Source: Pseudomonas sp. N3-W (lineage in GTDB: Bacteria > Pseudomonadota > Gammaproteobacteria > Pseudomonadales > Pseudomonadaceae). From it: a DNA stretch of 64,000 bases. The notes under the pieces are model-generated. The model worked only from the letters and a program-made list of their open reading frames with translations. It ran no database searches and was not told the DNA's origin. This document shows positions 55,401-62,285 of the stretch, piece by piece; the first letter of the stretch is position 1; the number at the start of each line of letters is the position of its first letter. The position numbers and the translations under genes were made by a program. Location of the stretch: assembly GCF_024970185.1 (NCBI RefSeq), contig NZ_CP103965.1:2414001-2478000 (forward strand), read 5' to 3'.

Positions 55401-56203
55401 TGACGGCCGGCTATGGCAGTACGCAGACGGCAGAGCGCGACAGCACGCTCACCGCCGGTTACGGCAGCACCGGAACGGCGGGGCAGGACAGCTCGCTGAT
55501 TGCCGGTTATGGCAGCACCTTGACCAGTGGCATTCGCAGTTTCCTGACGGCGGGTTACGGCAGCACCCTGATCAGCGGACTTCGCAGCGTGCTGACGGCA
55601 GGCTATGGCAGCAGCCTGACGTCCGGCATGCACAGCAGCCTGACCGCCGGATACGGCAGCAATCAGATTGCGAGTCATCGAAGTTCACTGATTGCGGGCC
55701 ATGACAGCACCCAGATTGCCGGGCATAAAAGCATGTTGATCGCCGGCAAGGGCAGCTCGCAAACCGCCGGTTACCGCAGCACGCTGATATCCGGCGCCGA
55801 CAGCATCCAGATGGCCGGCGAGCGCAGCAAGCTGATTGCCGGTAAAGACAGCACCCAGACAGCGGGCGACCGAAGCAAACTATTGGCTGGCAGCAACAGC
55901 TACCTCACCGCAGGCGATCGCAGCAAACTGACTGCCGGCAACGATTGTGTGCTCATGGCCGGCGACCGAAGCACGCTCACTGCCGGCAAGAACAGCGTGC
56001 TGACAGCGGGTGCCCGCAGCAGGCTCATCGGCAGCCTTGGCTCAACGCTGACGGGCGGCGAGAACTCGACGCTGATTTTCAGGTGCTGGGACGGCAAGCG
56101 CTACACCAACGTGGTCGCCAGGACCGGCAAAAACGGCGTAGAGGCGGATACGCCGTATCAGGTCGATGAGGATCAAAATATCGTGAATAAATCCGAGGAA
56201 TAA
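52469..56203 (+). CDS. ina: Ice nucleation protein (InaZ/InaW type)
   Basis: A 1244-residue outer-surface protein that templates ice. Residues 1-164 form the N-terminal domain (DDKVLVLRTCANNMSDHCGQ is typical). Residues 165-1204 are 65 tandem 16-residue coils of the AGYGST.TA...S.L. type: coils 1-53 are water-organising (TxT motifs, Tyr ladder), and coils 54-65 are the arginine-rich R-coils (GDRSKL, GERSKL) needed for assembly of large nucleating clusters. Residues 1205-1244 are the C-terminal cap (FRCWDGKRYTNV...). The start ATG follows GAGGG by seven bases. Length and architecture look complete, with no frameshift. Confidence 0.95.
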   Translation: MNDDKVLVLRTCANNMSDHCGQIWPVSGVVECKYWEPTRKLENGLAGLLWGKGASTHLNMQADARWVICEVAVSDIIFLDAQGGVKFPRAEVVHVGTRNSAAGYISANIASYASSTVALNETFVFPEVRTETKGDFPASPATADSTFDIDRHATIQGPQTLETAVYGSTLTGANQSQLIAGYGSTETAGDRSTLIAGYGSTGTSGSDSSIIAGYGSTQTAGEESSLTAGYGSTQTAQEGSDLTAGYGSTQTAGEESSLTAGYGSTQTAQEGSDLTAGYGSTGTAGSDSSLIAGYGSTQTAGEESSLTAGYGSTQTAQEGSDLTAGYGSTGTAGSDSSLIAGYGSTQTAGEESSLTAGYGSTQTAQEGSDLTAGYGSTGTAGSDSSLIAGYGSTQTAGEESSLTAGYGSTQTAQEGSDLTAGYGSTGTAGSDSSLIAGYGSTQTAGGESSLTAGYGSTQTAQEGSDLTAGYGSTGTAGPESSLTSGYGSTQTAGHESALIAGYGSTQTAGYQSILTSGYGSSQTAQESSTLIAGYGSTGTSGYDSSLIAGYGSTQTAGHGSILTAGYGSTQTAQEGSSLTAGYGSTGTAGPDSSLIAGYGSTQTAGHESTLTAGYGSTQTAQEDSSLTAGYGSTSTAGYDSSLIAGYGSTQTAGYRSALTAGYGSTQTAQESSSLTAGYGSTSTAGHSSSLIAGYGSTQTTGYESTLTAGYGSTQTAQDNSSLTTGYGSTSTAGFQSSLIAGYGSTQTTGYESTLTAGYGSTQTAQDNSSLTTGYGSTSTAGFQSTLIAGYGSTQTAGHESTLTAGYGSTQTAQEISSLTTGYGSTSTAGFESSLIAGYGSTQTAGYKSTLTAGYGSTQTAQEESSLTTGYGSTSTAGYSSTLIAGYGSTQTAGYKSSLTTGYGSTSTAGYESSLVAGYGSTQTAGYESTLTAGYGSTLTAQDSSTLTAGYGSTETAGFASSLIAGYGSTQTAGYESTLTAGYGSTQTAERDSTLTAGYGSTGTAGQDSSLIAGYGSTLTSGIRSFLTAGYGSTLISGLRSVLTAGYGSSLTSGMHSSLTAGYGSNQIASHRSSLIAGHDSTQIAGHKSMLIAGKGSSQTAGYRSTLISGADSIQMAGERSKLIAGKDSTQTAGDRSKLLAGSNSYLTAGDRSKLTAGNDCVLMAGDRSTLTAGKNSVLTAGARSRLIGSLGSTLTGGENSTLIFRCWDGKRYTNVVARTGKNGVEADTPYQVDEDQNIVNKSEE
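52961..56080 (+). repeat. Tandem 48-bp repeats of the ice nucleation gene
   Basis: 65 units of 48 bp encode the beta-solenoid coils, with a higher-order period of 144 bp (three coils: GEESSL, QEGSDL, SDSSL). Units 4-19 (53105-53872) are almost identical at DNA level, which points to recent duplication or gene conversion. Units 4-7 repeat the first two of the three without the third, a one-coil slip in the register; another slip is at units 46-47. Confidence 0.92.
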
Positions 56204-56360
56204 CCGCGATATTGCGTACCGTCTGGCATTCGCCCGGCCTGATTCTGGTCGCGCTGTCAGGGATGGGCTGGACGGTATTTTCAACGCCAGGCAAATAAAG
56301 AAATACACACTCCAAAGCAAACTATAGTTCTGTCTCCTTCTCCATGGACAGGACAAAAAC

Positions 56361-57047
56361 ATGACCCTCATCAGTGATCAGCAATCCCCCGTTCAAGCTC
56401 TGATTCCGTTTACAGGCTTCTACATGCTGGACGTGAAGATCGGCTCTTTCATCATGGTTGATACGGAGCAACTTACCGTTCTCGGTTCAGGCGGCAAGCC
56501 AGTGAGCACCTACTCTGCCACGGTCACACTGTGTGCCGATGGGGTAACGTCGAAGCAGTTTTCCCTGGGGAGCCATTGCACCTTCAACGACGATAATCTC
56601 GTCATTACCAACACGGTCATAGGCGGCACAACCGCGAACCTGCGCTTTAGCAACGCATCGGGTAACAGTTCGGTATCAGGTACGTTCAACGATAAGCACG
56701 TGGCGGGTTCGTCGCCATTTGCACCCATCAACCTGTCGCTGTGGAGCGGCACGTATTACACCCAGGGTCCGGTGGACAACAAGGTGTACCCGTACGCAGC
56801 GACGTTGAAGATCGATCCAGATGGCACCGTGTTTTTCGCGGCGGATGGCGCAGCCCTGAAGCCGGTTCAGCAGTATTCGTATGACTACGCAATGTTCGTC
56901 ATCGGCCTGGTGCTCGGCCCCGATCCGACCAAGGCCACCCTGTTCGAAATGGGGACCGCCTCGGGCTGGGGACGCGTCGCGGGCAATGCTGAACACGGCC
57001 AGATGTTGGTCAGCATCCAGCTTCAGCAGCCAGTGCCCAATCTCTGA
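56361..57047 (+). CDS. Unknown protein with two similar beta-rich halves
   Basis: A 228-residue protein without signal peptide or membrane segment; AGGA lies seven bases before the ATG. The halves look related: FTGFYMLDVKIGSFIMVDTE then YSATVTLCADG, and later LWSGTYYTQGPVDNKVYPYA then ATLKIDPDG. It is rich in Ser, Thr, Gly and beta-formers, suggesting two beta-sandwich domains. I recognise no family. It lies 157 bp after the ice nucleation gene on the same strand. Confidence 0.6.
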   Translation: MTLISDQQSPVQALIPFTGFYMLDVKIGSFIMVDTEQLTVLGSGGKPVSTYSATVTLCADGVTSKQFSLGSHCTFNDDNLVITNTVIGGTTANLRFSNASGNSSVSGTFNDKHVAGSSPFAPINLSLWSGTYYTQGPVDNKVYPYAATLKIDPDGTVFFAADGAALKPVQQYSYDYAMFVIGLVLGPDPTKATLFEMGTASGWGRVAGNAEHGQMLVSIQLQQPVPNL

Positions 57048-57184
57048 TTTTCGGCGGTGATACAGAGTCTGCAGGCGGTCACGTTGGTCTAGCCATCGGA
57101 CCGCTTTCTCCCCGCCGACTCAGGCGGACATTGCAAAGTACCCACCCGACAGACAGACTTGCGGACAAACCAAGGAGTATGTCG

Positions 57185-57940
57185 GTGTCGAACATCAAAG
57201 CGGATTTTACCGAGCGTCTGTTCATCGAGGCAGGCCTCTGTAAAGGCATGCGCGTCCTTGACGTTGGTTGCGGCACGGGAGACGTGACGTTCCTGCTGGC
57301 CGCTCTGGTTGGAAACACGGGAGCTGTCGTGGGCGCCGATCGTGATGCCAATGCGCTTGCCATCGCACGCCAGCGGATCAACCCTGAAGATCAGGCCGCG
57401 CCGGATTTCATCGAAAGCGACCTGCTTGATATTCCCGAGTCGCTGGGCGAATTTGACGCGATCGTTGGCCGTCGAGTGCTGATGTATCAGGCCGATACCG
57501 TGGCGACTGTACGCGCACTGACACAGCGTTTGCGCCCCGGCGGCCTCTTTGTATTCCAGGAGCATGACACCACCATGGTCCCCGCCAGCCGTGGTGCATT
57601 TCCCCTGCACACGCAGGCTCAGGGTTGGATAAAACGCATGATTGAACATGAAGGGGCAGACCTGCATATCGGTTTCAACCTTTATCGAATCTTCACGCAA
57701 GCCGGCTTGAGCGTCGAAAATGTCCGGGCAGAATGTCTGGTGCAAACGCCCGACAGCCCAAGCAGCCTGGGCTATATCGTGCGAGCCTGCTTGCCGCGAA
57801 TCCTCGCCCATGGCGTCGCAACGGCAGATGAAATCGAGATTGAAACCCTGCAGCAACGGTTGGACGAAGAGCGTACGCACACGCAGAACATCTTTATTGG
57901 CGACATGATTTTTGGTGCTTGGGCGCGCAAGCCGAAGTAA
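57185..57940 (+). CDS. Class I SAM-dependent methyltransferase
   Basis: A protein of about 251 residues. Motif I is CKGMRVLDVGCGTGDVTFLL, followed by VVGADRDANALAIARQRI, LGEFDAIVGRRVLMY and LRPGGLFVFQEHD. It methylates an unknown small substrate. AAGGAG (57172-57177) fits the GTG at 57185 (7 nt) better than the ATG at 57179 (1 nt). It stands alone. Confidence 0.85.
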   Translation: MSNIKADFTERLFIEAGLCKGMRVLDVGCGTGDVTFLLAALVGNTGAVVGADRDANALAIARQRINPEDQAAPDFIESDLLDIPESLGEFDAIVGRRVLMYQADTVATVRALTQRLRPGGLFVFQEHDTTMVPASRGAFPLHTQAQGWIKRMIEHEGADLHIGFNLYRIFTQAGLSVENVRAECLVQTPDSPSSLGYIVRACLPRILAHGVATADEIEIETLQQRLDEERTHTQNIFIGDMIFGAWARKPK

Positions 57941-58021
57941 AAAACCCTGTCACGCCGCTCAGCACTAATCCGACTTTGGCTGGTCAATAAGCCCCGCACG
58001 ATCTCCAGCGTTCGTGCTGCT

Positions 58022-58039
58022 CGGACCCGATCGGGTCCG
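58022..58039. promoter_or_regulatory. Perfect 18-bp palindrome
   Basis: CGGACCCGATCGGGTCCG reads the same on both strands. It lies in the 228-bp gap between the methyltransferase and the nuclease genes, about 130 bp before the nuclease start. It may be an operator or, as RNA, a stable hairpin. Confidence 0.45.
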
Positions 58040-58168
58040 CATCGGTATTTTTGATCAAGGACAGTGAAAGCATGCTCGCCGCACATTAATCAGCAACCGC
58101 CACCACCTGGTTCCGTGAATCGGCACTCGCCGTACGTTTATCCCCCCTCCAATTCGAAGATTTAACGC

Positions 58169-59041
58169 ATGCACCTACGCAAAATTGCAGTTGGGCTGTC
58201 AGCCCTTGTTTTGCTCTCGACCGGGGCACAAGCCCGCAGTCTGCTGGATCTCCTCAAGCCGCCCACTCAGCATCAGGAACAAACCTCCCGCTCGGGCTCG
58301 ATCAGCCAGAGCGCGGCCCTGGACCTTTATTCAAACCAACAGAAACAGGCCTCGTTTGACGGCTGCGCAGAGCTGTTCCCCGCCGCGAAACCGATCAACG
58401 TGGCCACCGTGCCGGCAACCATGAACCCGATGGCCCTGTGTTCCGATAACTTCGCGGTGCTGTACTCGCAAACCAGCAAGACGCCGCTGATCGTGGTCGA
58501 ACGCCTTAACGCCTCCCAGCTGCAGGACGCCAAAGGGGAGGAGCGCACCAACCAGTTCTACCCCGACCCACGCATTCCCAAGAGTGGGCGGGCAGAGTTG
58601 AGCGACTACCGTGGCCAACATCCAGCGGTCGACCGTGGGCATCAATCCCCGGCAGCCGATGCGCCGAACCCCAATGCCATGGCGCAATCCTTTGCGCTGT
58701 CGAACATGGTGCCGCAAGACCCGACCAACAACCGCAAGATCTGGAGCAAGGTCGAGTCTGATGTCAGGAAATTTGCCAAGCGCGCCGATGGCAATGTGTT
58801 TGTCTTTACCGGCCCGCTGTTTGACTCGGGCCACAGCACCATTGGCGAGAACAAGGTCTGGGTGCCGACCCGCCTGTTCAAGCTGGTTTACGACGCATCG
58901 TCCAAGCGGGCCTGGGCCTACGTACTGCCCAACGCTGAAACCCGTATCGAGAAACCGATGGACTATGACGCTTTCGTCAAAAGCACCGGCCTGAAGCTGC
59001 TGGGCAATCTGCCCATCTCCGGTTCGGTAGGGCGTACTTGA
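58169..59041 (+). CDS. Secreted DNA/RNA non-specific endonuclease
   Basis: A 290-residue protein with a signal peptide (about 1-22, ending GAQA). The HNH-type beta-beta-alpha-metal site is clear: DRGH at 155-158 with PAVDRGHQSPAADA, and the metal-binding Asn region SFALSNMVPQDPTNNRK (Asn179, Asn187/188). FVFTGPLFD is a further family motif. It degrades nucleic acid outside the cytoplasm for nutrient use or defence. Confidence 0.9.
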   Translation: MHLRKIAVGLSALVLLSTGAQARSLLDLLKPPTQHQEQTSRSGSISQSAALDLYSNQQKQASFDGCAELFPAAKPINVATVPATMNPMALCSDNFAVLYSQTSKTPLIVVERLNASQLQDAKGEERTNQFYPDPRIPKSGRAELSDYRGQHPAVDRGHQSPAADAPNPNAMAQSFALSNMVPQDPTNNRKIWSKVESDVRKFAKRADGNVFVFTGPLFDSGHSTIGENKVWVPTRLFKLVYDASSKRAWAYVLPNAETRIEKPMDYDAFVKSTGLKLLGNLPISGSVGRT

Positions 59042-59055
59042 TCGCCTGACGAGTC

Positions 59056-59089
59056 GCACCCCAACGGTTGGAGGCAAGCGATGGGGTGC
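59056..59089 (+). terminator. Possible terminator hairpin after the nuclease gene
   Basis: GCACCCCA and TGGGGTGC form an 8-bp stem with an 18-base loop, followed by TTCATTC. The loop is long and the T-run short, so termination is only possible. Confidence 0.3.
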
Positions 59090-59113
59090 TTCATTCATGG
59101 ATCAAGCGAGCAT

Positions 59114-59809
59114 TCAGATCGACCGCTGATTCACCCGTTCAGTCAGTTCCTGCGCCGATTCCTTGCGCTCTGAATAACGGTCAACCAGTTCCGGGTGACC
59201 GCGTAGCAACAGGGTGAATTTCACCAGTTCCTCCATCACATCCACCACCCGGTCATACAGCGCCGACGGCTTCATGCGGTTCTCTTGGTCAAACTCCAGA
59301 TAGGCCTTCGGCACCGACGATTGATTGGGGATGGTGAACATGCGCATCCAGCGTCCCAGCACACGAAGCTGATTCACCGCGTTGAACGACTGCGAGCCGC
59401 CGCTGACTTGCATGACCGCAAGGGTTTTGCCCTGAGTCGGGCGCACGGCACCCAGCGCCAGCGGCACCCAGTCAATCTGGGCCTTGAACACCGCCGACAT
59501 GGCACCGTGGCGCTCGGGCGAGCACCAGACCTGGCCTTCGGACCATTGCATCAGTTCCAGCAATTCCTGAACTTTCGGGTGATCGTTGGGGGCGTCATCC
59601 GGCAGTGGAAGACCTGAAGGATTGAAGATCCGCGTCTCGGCACCGAAGTGCTGCAGCAGTCGTGCGGCTTCTTCGACCAGCAGCCGACTGAACGAACGCT
59701 CGCGCGTCGATCCGTACAGCAGCAGGATTCGTGGCGGGTGCTGGCCGTCGCGATCACTGGCATTGGGTTGAATCAGTGAGACGTCGAGATTGGGCATCGA
59801 GTCGGTCAT
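59114..59809 (-). CDS. arsH: Arsenic resistance NADPH-dependent FMN reductase (ArsH)
   Basis: A 231-residue flavodoxin-fold protein starting after GGAG. It contains [20 protein letters not shown] (FMN loop), [20 protein letters not shown] and [20 protein letters not shown], all diagnostic of ArsH. It oxidises trivalent organoarsenicals and also reduces quinones. It is the last gene of the operon, 11 bp after arsC. Confidence 0.93.
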   Translation of the reverse strand: MTDSMPNLDVSLIQPNASDRDGQHPPRILLLYGSTRERSFSRLLVEEAARLLQHFGAETRIFNPSGLPLPDDAPNDHPKVQELLELMQWSEGQVWCSPERHGAMSAVFKAQIDWVPLALGAVRPTQGKTLAVMQVSGGSQSFNAVNQLRVLGRWMRMFTIPNQSSVPKAYLEFDQENRMKPSALYDRVVDVMEELVKFTLLLRGHPELVDRYSERKESAQELTERVNQRSI

Positions 59810-59820
59810 GGGGGCTCCGG

Positions 59821-60291
59821 TTACAGGTCGCTGATGCGGTCGAGTTCGCGCTTGAGTGCGGCGCGATCAAGTTGCGCGAAGGGCAGGGCGAAGAACGCCC
59901 GGCAGCGGGTTTCGATGCGCGCCAGGGTGGCGTGGAAGGCGGCGCCAACCACGGCTTCGTCGCCCTTCACATCCGAGGGGTCTTCCAGCCCCCAATGGGC
60001 CTTCAACGCGGGCCCGAAGTAGACGGGGCAGGCTTCACCGGCGGCCTTGTCGCAGACGGTGATGACAATGTCCGGTGGATTGCTTTCGAAGGTGTCATTG
60101 CCTTTGCTGCTCAGACCGTCCGTGGCAATGGCGGCCTCGTGCAACGTGGTCAGGGTACGCGGCAGAACCTGTCCTTTGGGAAAACTGCCGGCACTGACGG
60201 CGTCGAAACCCTGCGGTGCAAGATGATTGAACATGGCTTCGGACAGAATGCTGCGACAGCTATTGGCAGTGCACATGAACAAAACGCGCAT
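59821..60291 (-). CDS. arsC: Arsenate reductase, thioredoxin-coupled type (ArsC)
   Basis: The 156-residue protein starts at the ATG at 60291 (GGAG five bases upstream). [20 protein letters not shown] contains the low-molecular-weight phosphatase P-loop Cys-X5-Arg (CTANSCR), and further Cys residues lie in [18 protein letters not shown]. It reduces arsenate to arsenite, coupled to thioredoxin. The product needs an efflux pump, but none is encoded in this operon. Confidence 0.9.
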   Translation of the reverse strand: MRVLFMCTANSCRSILSEAMFNHLAPQGFDAVSAGSFPKGQVLPRTLTTLHEAAIATDGLSSKGNDTFESNPPDIVITVCDKAAGEACPVYFGPALKAHWGLEDPSDVKGDEAVVGAAFHATLARIETRCRAFFALPFAQLDRAALKRELDRISDL

Positions 60292-60340
60292 GGTGGCTCC
60301 TGGTATCGGACGAACAATGAGCAATCTCGACAGGCAACGA

Positions 60341-60688
60341 TCAGCAGCAGGCAGTCGCGTTGACAGGGCGGTCGCCCATCGCTGTAAGCCGGGCGCTGTT
60401 GTGCTCAAGCCAGCCGGCGTTGGCGGTCAGCGTGGTCTTGAGAACGGTGTGTACCCACGTCGGCAAGTCAGGATTGAGCCGGTAGTACACCCATTGCCCC
60501 TGGCGGCGATCCAGAAGCAGCCCGCAAGTACGAAGCTGGGCGAGATGGCGGGAGATTTTTGGCTGACTGTCGTCCAGCGCGCAGACCAGTTCGCACACGC
60601 ACAACTCACCCTCACGCGTGATGAGCAGGGTGGCCCGCGCGCGGGTTTCATCGGACAGGCATTTGAATACTTCGGCAGGATTCAGCAT
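60341..60688 (-). CDS. arsR: ArsR-family arsenical repressor
   Basis: A 115-residue winged-helix repressor. ELCVCELVCALDDSQPKISR contains the CVCELV arsenic-binding site and the recognition helix (SQPKISRHLAQLR); QGQWVYYRLNP forms the wing. It ends with a CC pair (NATACC). It represses its own operon until As(III)/Sb(III) binds. A 12-bp inverted repeat 11 bp upstream of its ATG is the likely operator. Confidence 0.92.
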   Translation of the reverse strand: MLNPAEVFKCLSDETRARATLLITREGELCVCELVCALDDSQPKISRHLAQLRTCGLLLDRRQGQWVYYRLNPDLPTWVHTVLKTTLTANAGWLEHNSARLTAMGDRPVNATACC

Positions 60689-60698
60689 GGGCGCGGCT

Positions 60699-60742
60699 CA
60701 ATACATATGGTTTTCCGAATATACGGTTTCCCATATGTATTG
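60699..60742. promoter_or_regulatory. arsR: Inverted repeat, probable ArsR operator
   Basis: CAATACATATGG and CCATATGTATTG are exact reverse complements, 12-bp arms with a 20-bp spacer. The repeat starts 11 bp upstream of arsR and would cover its promoter, the right place for ArsR autorepression. Confidence 0.6.
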
Positions 60743-60773
60743 CGCAAGCTCGAATCAGAGCCACTTGACCGGC

Positions 60774-61259
60774 TCAAGCCTTGAGAAAGACCGGCAGGTC
60801 TGTCACGGGAGGGGCAATGTCGAGGTGATACAGCATGTCGGCGATGTGGCCCCGGTGATAAGTGGTGTGATTGACCACATGCAGCAGAATATTTTCGCGG
60901 GACATGGCGCCAGCGCCACCGCCGATGAACTGAAACTCGATCACCTCAGCCAGCTGATCCTCGCTCAGCGAATCGGCGTAGTCGACGTACCAGGTGTCGA
61001 TTTCCCGTTGCGCGGCGACCAGCTCCTGGATCGACGGATGATCGGCTGGATTGCGCGTGGCCAGGCCATGCGGTTTGCCAAGCAAGTGGCACTGCCACAC
61101 GAAGTCCATGGAGTAGGAGTGATTTTGCGTGCGGATGAGGCTACCGAAAAAAATCGGACGGGGCGCAATCAGTTGGGATTCAGGCAGCTTTTCCAGCACC
61201 GATAAAAAAGTGTCGTCTGCCCAGGCCTTGTAGCGTGTAAGCGTTTGTACCGAGTTCAC
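60774..61259 (-). CDS. DinB/YfiT-like putative metalloenzyme, copy 1
   Basis: A 161-residue four-helix protein starting with GTG at 61259, seven bases after AAGGA. The three metal-site His are His47 (IRTQNHSYSMD) and His130/His134 (HVVNHTTYHRGHIADM), as in DinB-fold proteins, which often act as thiol-dependent S-transferases. It and the next gene are similar in layout and were probably produced by duplication. Function unknown. Confidence 0.82.
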   Translation of the reverse strand: MNSVQTLTRYKAWADDTFLSVLEKLPESQLIAPRPIFFGSLIRTQNHSYSMDFVWQCHLLGKPHGLATRNPADHPSIQELVAAQREIDTWYVDYADSLSEDQLAEVIEFQFIGGGAGAMSRENILLHVVNHTTYHRGHIADMLYHLDIAPPVTDLPVFLKA

Positions 61260-61330
61260 AATGTCGTCCTTTTGATATAAGGGGTATCCGCAACGTCACG
61301 TCGATCAATTCCTTGAGTGCGTGGGGGCGC

Positions 61331-61843
61331 TCACAGCGCATTCAATCGACGCGAAGGCTCAGCGCGGTGCAGGTACACGGCAAATGTATCCCATGGCAAC
61401 TCAATCGACAGCTGCTTCATGATCTGACCCACCTCACCACGGTGATAACCGGCATGCGTGACGACGTGGGTCAGCATTTCTTCACGGGACATGCAGCCAT
61501 GGTCCCCATCGGTAAAAACGAAGGCCACGGATTCGCACAGTTGTTGCGGCGTCACGCTCTCCACGTATTCGATATACCACCGGTCAGTGGCCGCTACGGT
61601 GACACTCAGCTCCGCCAGCGACGGGGTTTGTGTCGGGTTGTCCACGGCAAATCCGTGCGCCTTGCCAGTCAGGTGCGCCACAAATATCCGGCTGACCAGG
61701 TGGGCGTGATTGACCAGTCGTAATGCGCTGTGGAGTTCGTCTTTGTGGCGCACTGGATCAAAGCCCTCCATCTTCTTCAACAGTTCGCGATTGGCCCAGG
61801 CGTGATAGCCAAACAGTGTGCCGAGCAAAGGTGAAGCGCTCAT
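61331..61843 (-). CDS. DinB/YfiT-like putative metalloenzyme, copy 2
   Basis: A 170-residue protein starting after AAGGAA. It has LFGYHAWANRELLKKM, LVNHAHLVSRIFVAHLTGKA and HVVTHAGYHRGEVGQI, with the metal-site His residues in equivalent positions to copy 1. It lies 71 bp upstream of copy 1 on the same strand, a probable tandem duplication followed by divergence. Function unknown. Confidence 0.83.
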   Translation of the reverse strand: MSASPLLGTLFGYHAWANRELLKKMEGFDPVRHKDELHSALRLVNHAHLVSRIFVAHLTGKAHGFAVDNPTQTPSLAELSVTVAATDRWYIEYVESVTPQQLCESVAFVFTDGDHGCMSREEMLTHVVTHAGYHRGEVGQIMKQLSIELPWDTFAVYLHRAEPSRRLNAL

Positions 61844-62285
61844 GATCAGTTCCTTCTGCCATTGGGGAATGTGAGTAAGATGTTTATATATTGATTTGCG
61901 GGAGCGACCTACGCCACTCGACGGGGAACGTTGAAATCCCGGGAGCTGAGAGACGAACTTGTGCGCCTGGTCTGTGCGTATCTGGGGCCAAACGGCTAGA
62001 ACACGAAAAAGCCCGGCTGATAAGGTTAATGCCGGTCAGTCAAGGCGTTGAACACTGCAAACCTTGTGGGAGCGAGCTTGCTCGCGATAGCGGTCCGTCA
62101 TTGAACATTGATGTCGGCTGACCCACCGCCATCGCGAGCAAGCTCGCTCCCACAGGTTTTGTGTCTTAACTGATCGGCACCAGGCTGGTAAGGCCGGGCT
62201 TCGGGGGTATGTGTTGGGTATGGAGCGGTGCCTCAGGAAATACGCCGCCCGCAGGCCCGGTCCCAACAGAGCGGCGATTGATTGT
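61844..62285. other. Intergenic stretch containing a REP pair
   Basis: About 440 bp between the DinB gene and the diguanylate cyclase end. It contains the REP doublet at 62066-62153 and nothing else recognisable. Confidence 0.5.
62066..62153. repeat. Inverted pair of Pseudomonas REP sequences (REPIN)
   Basis: GTGGGAGCGAGCTTGCTCGC (62066 on) and its reverse complement (62134-62153) face each other, with GATAGCGGT and ACCGCCATC at the inner sides. This is the standard Pseudomonas extragenic palindrome. Such doublets are mobilised by a RAYT transposase elsewhere in the genome. Confidence 0.9.

Noticed and set aside
53078..55678. Several minus-strand frames of 73-128 codons with repetitive Ala/Gly/Arg composition
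   Set aside because: They are reverse readings of the ice nucleation repeats and arise because the 48-bp unit has no stops in that frame.
52961..56080. Regular repeats that could suggest a CRISPR array
   Set aside because: The repeats are contiguous in one open frame with a 16-residue protein period and no unrelated spacers; no cas genes are present.
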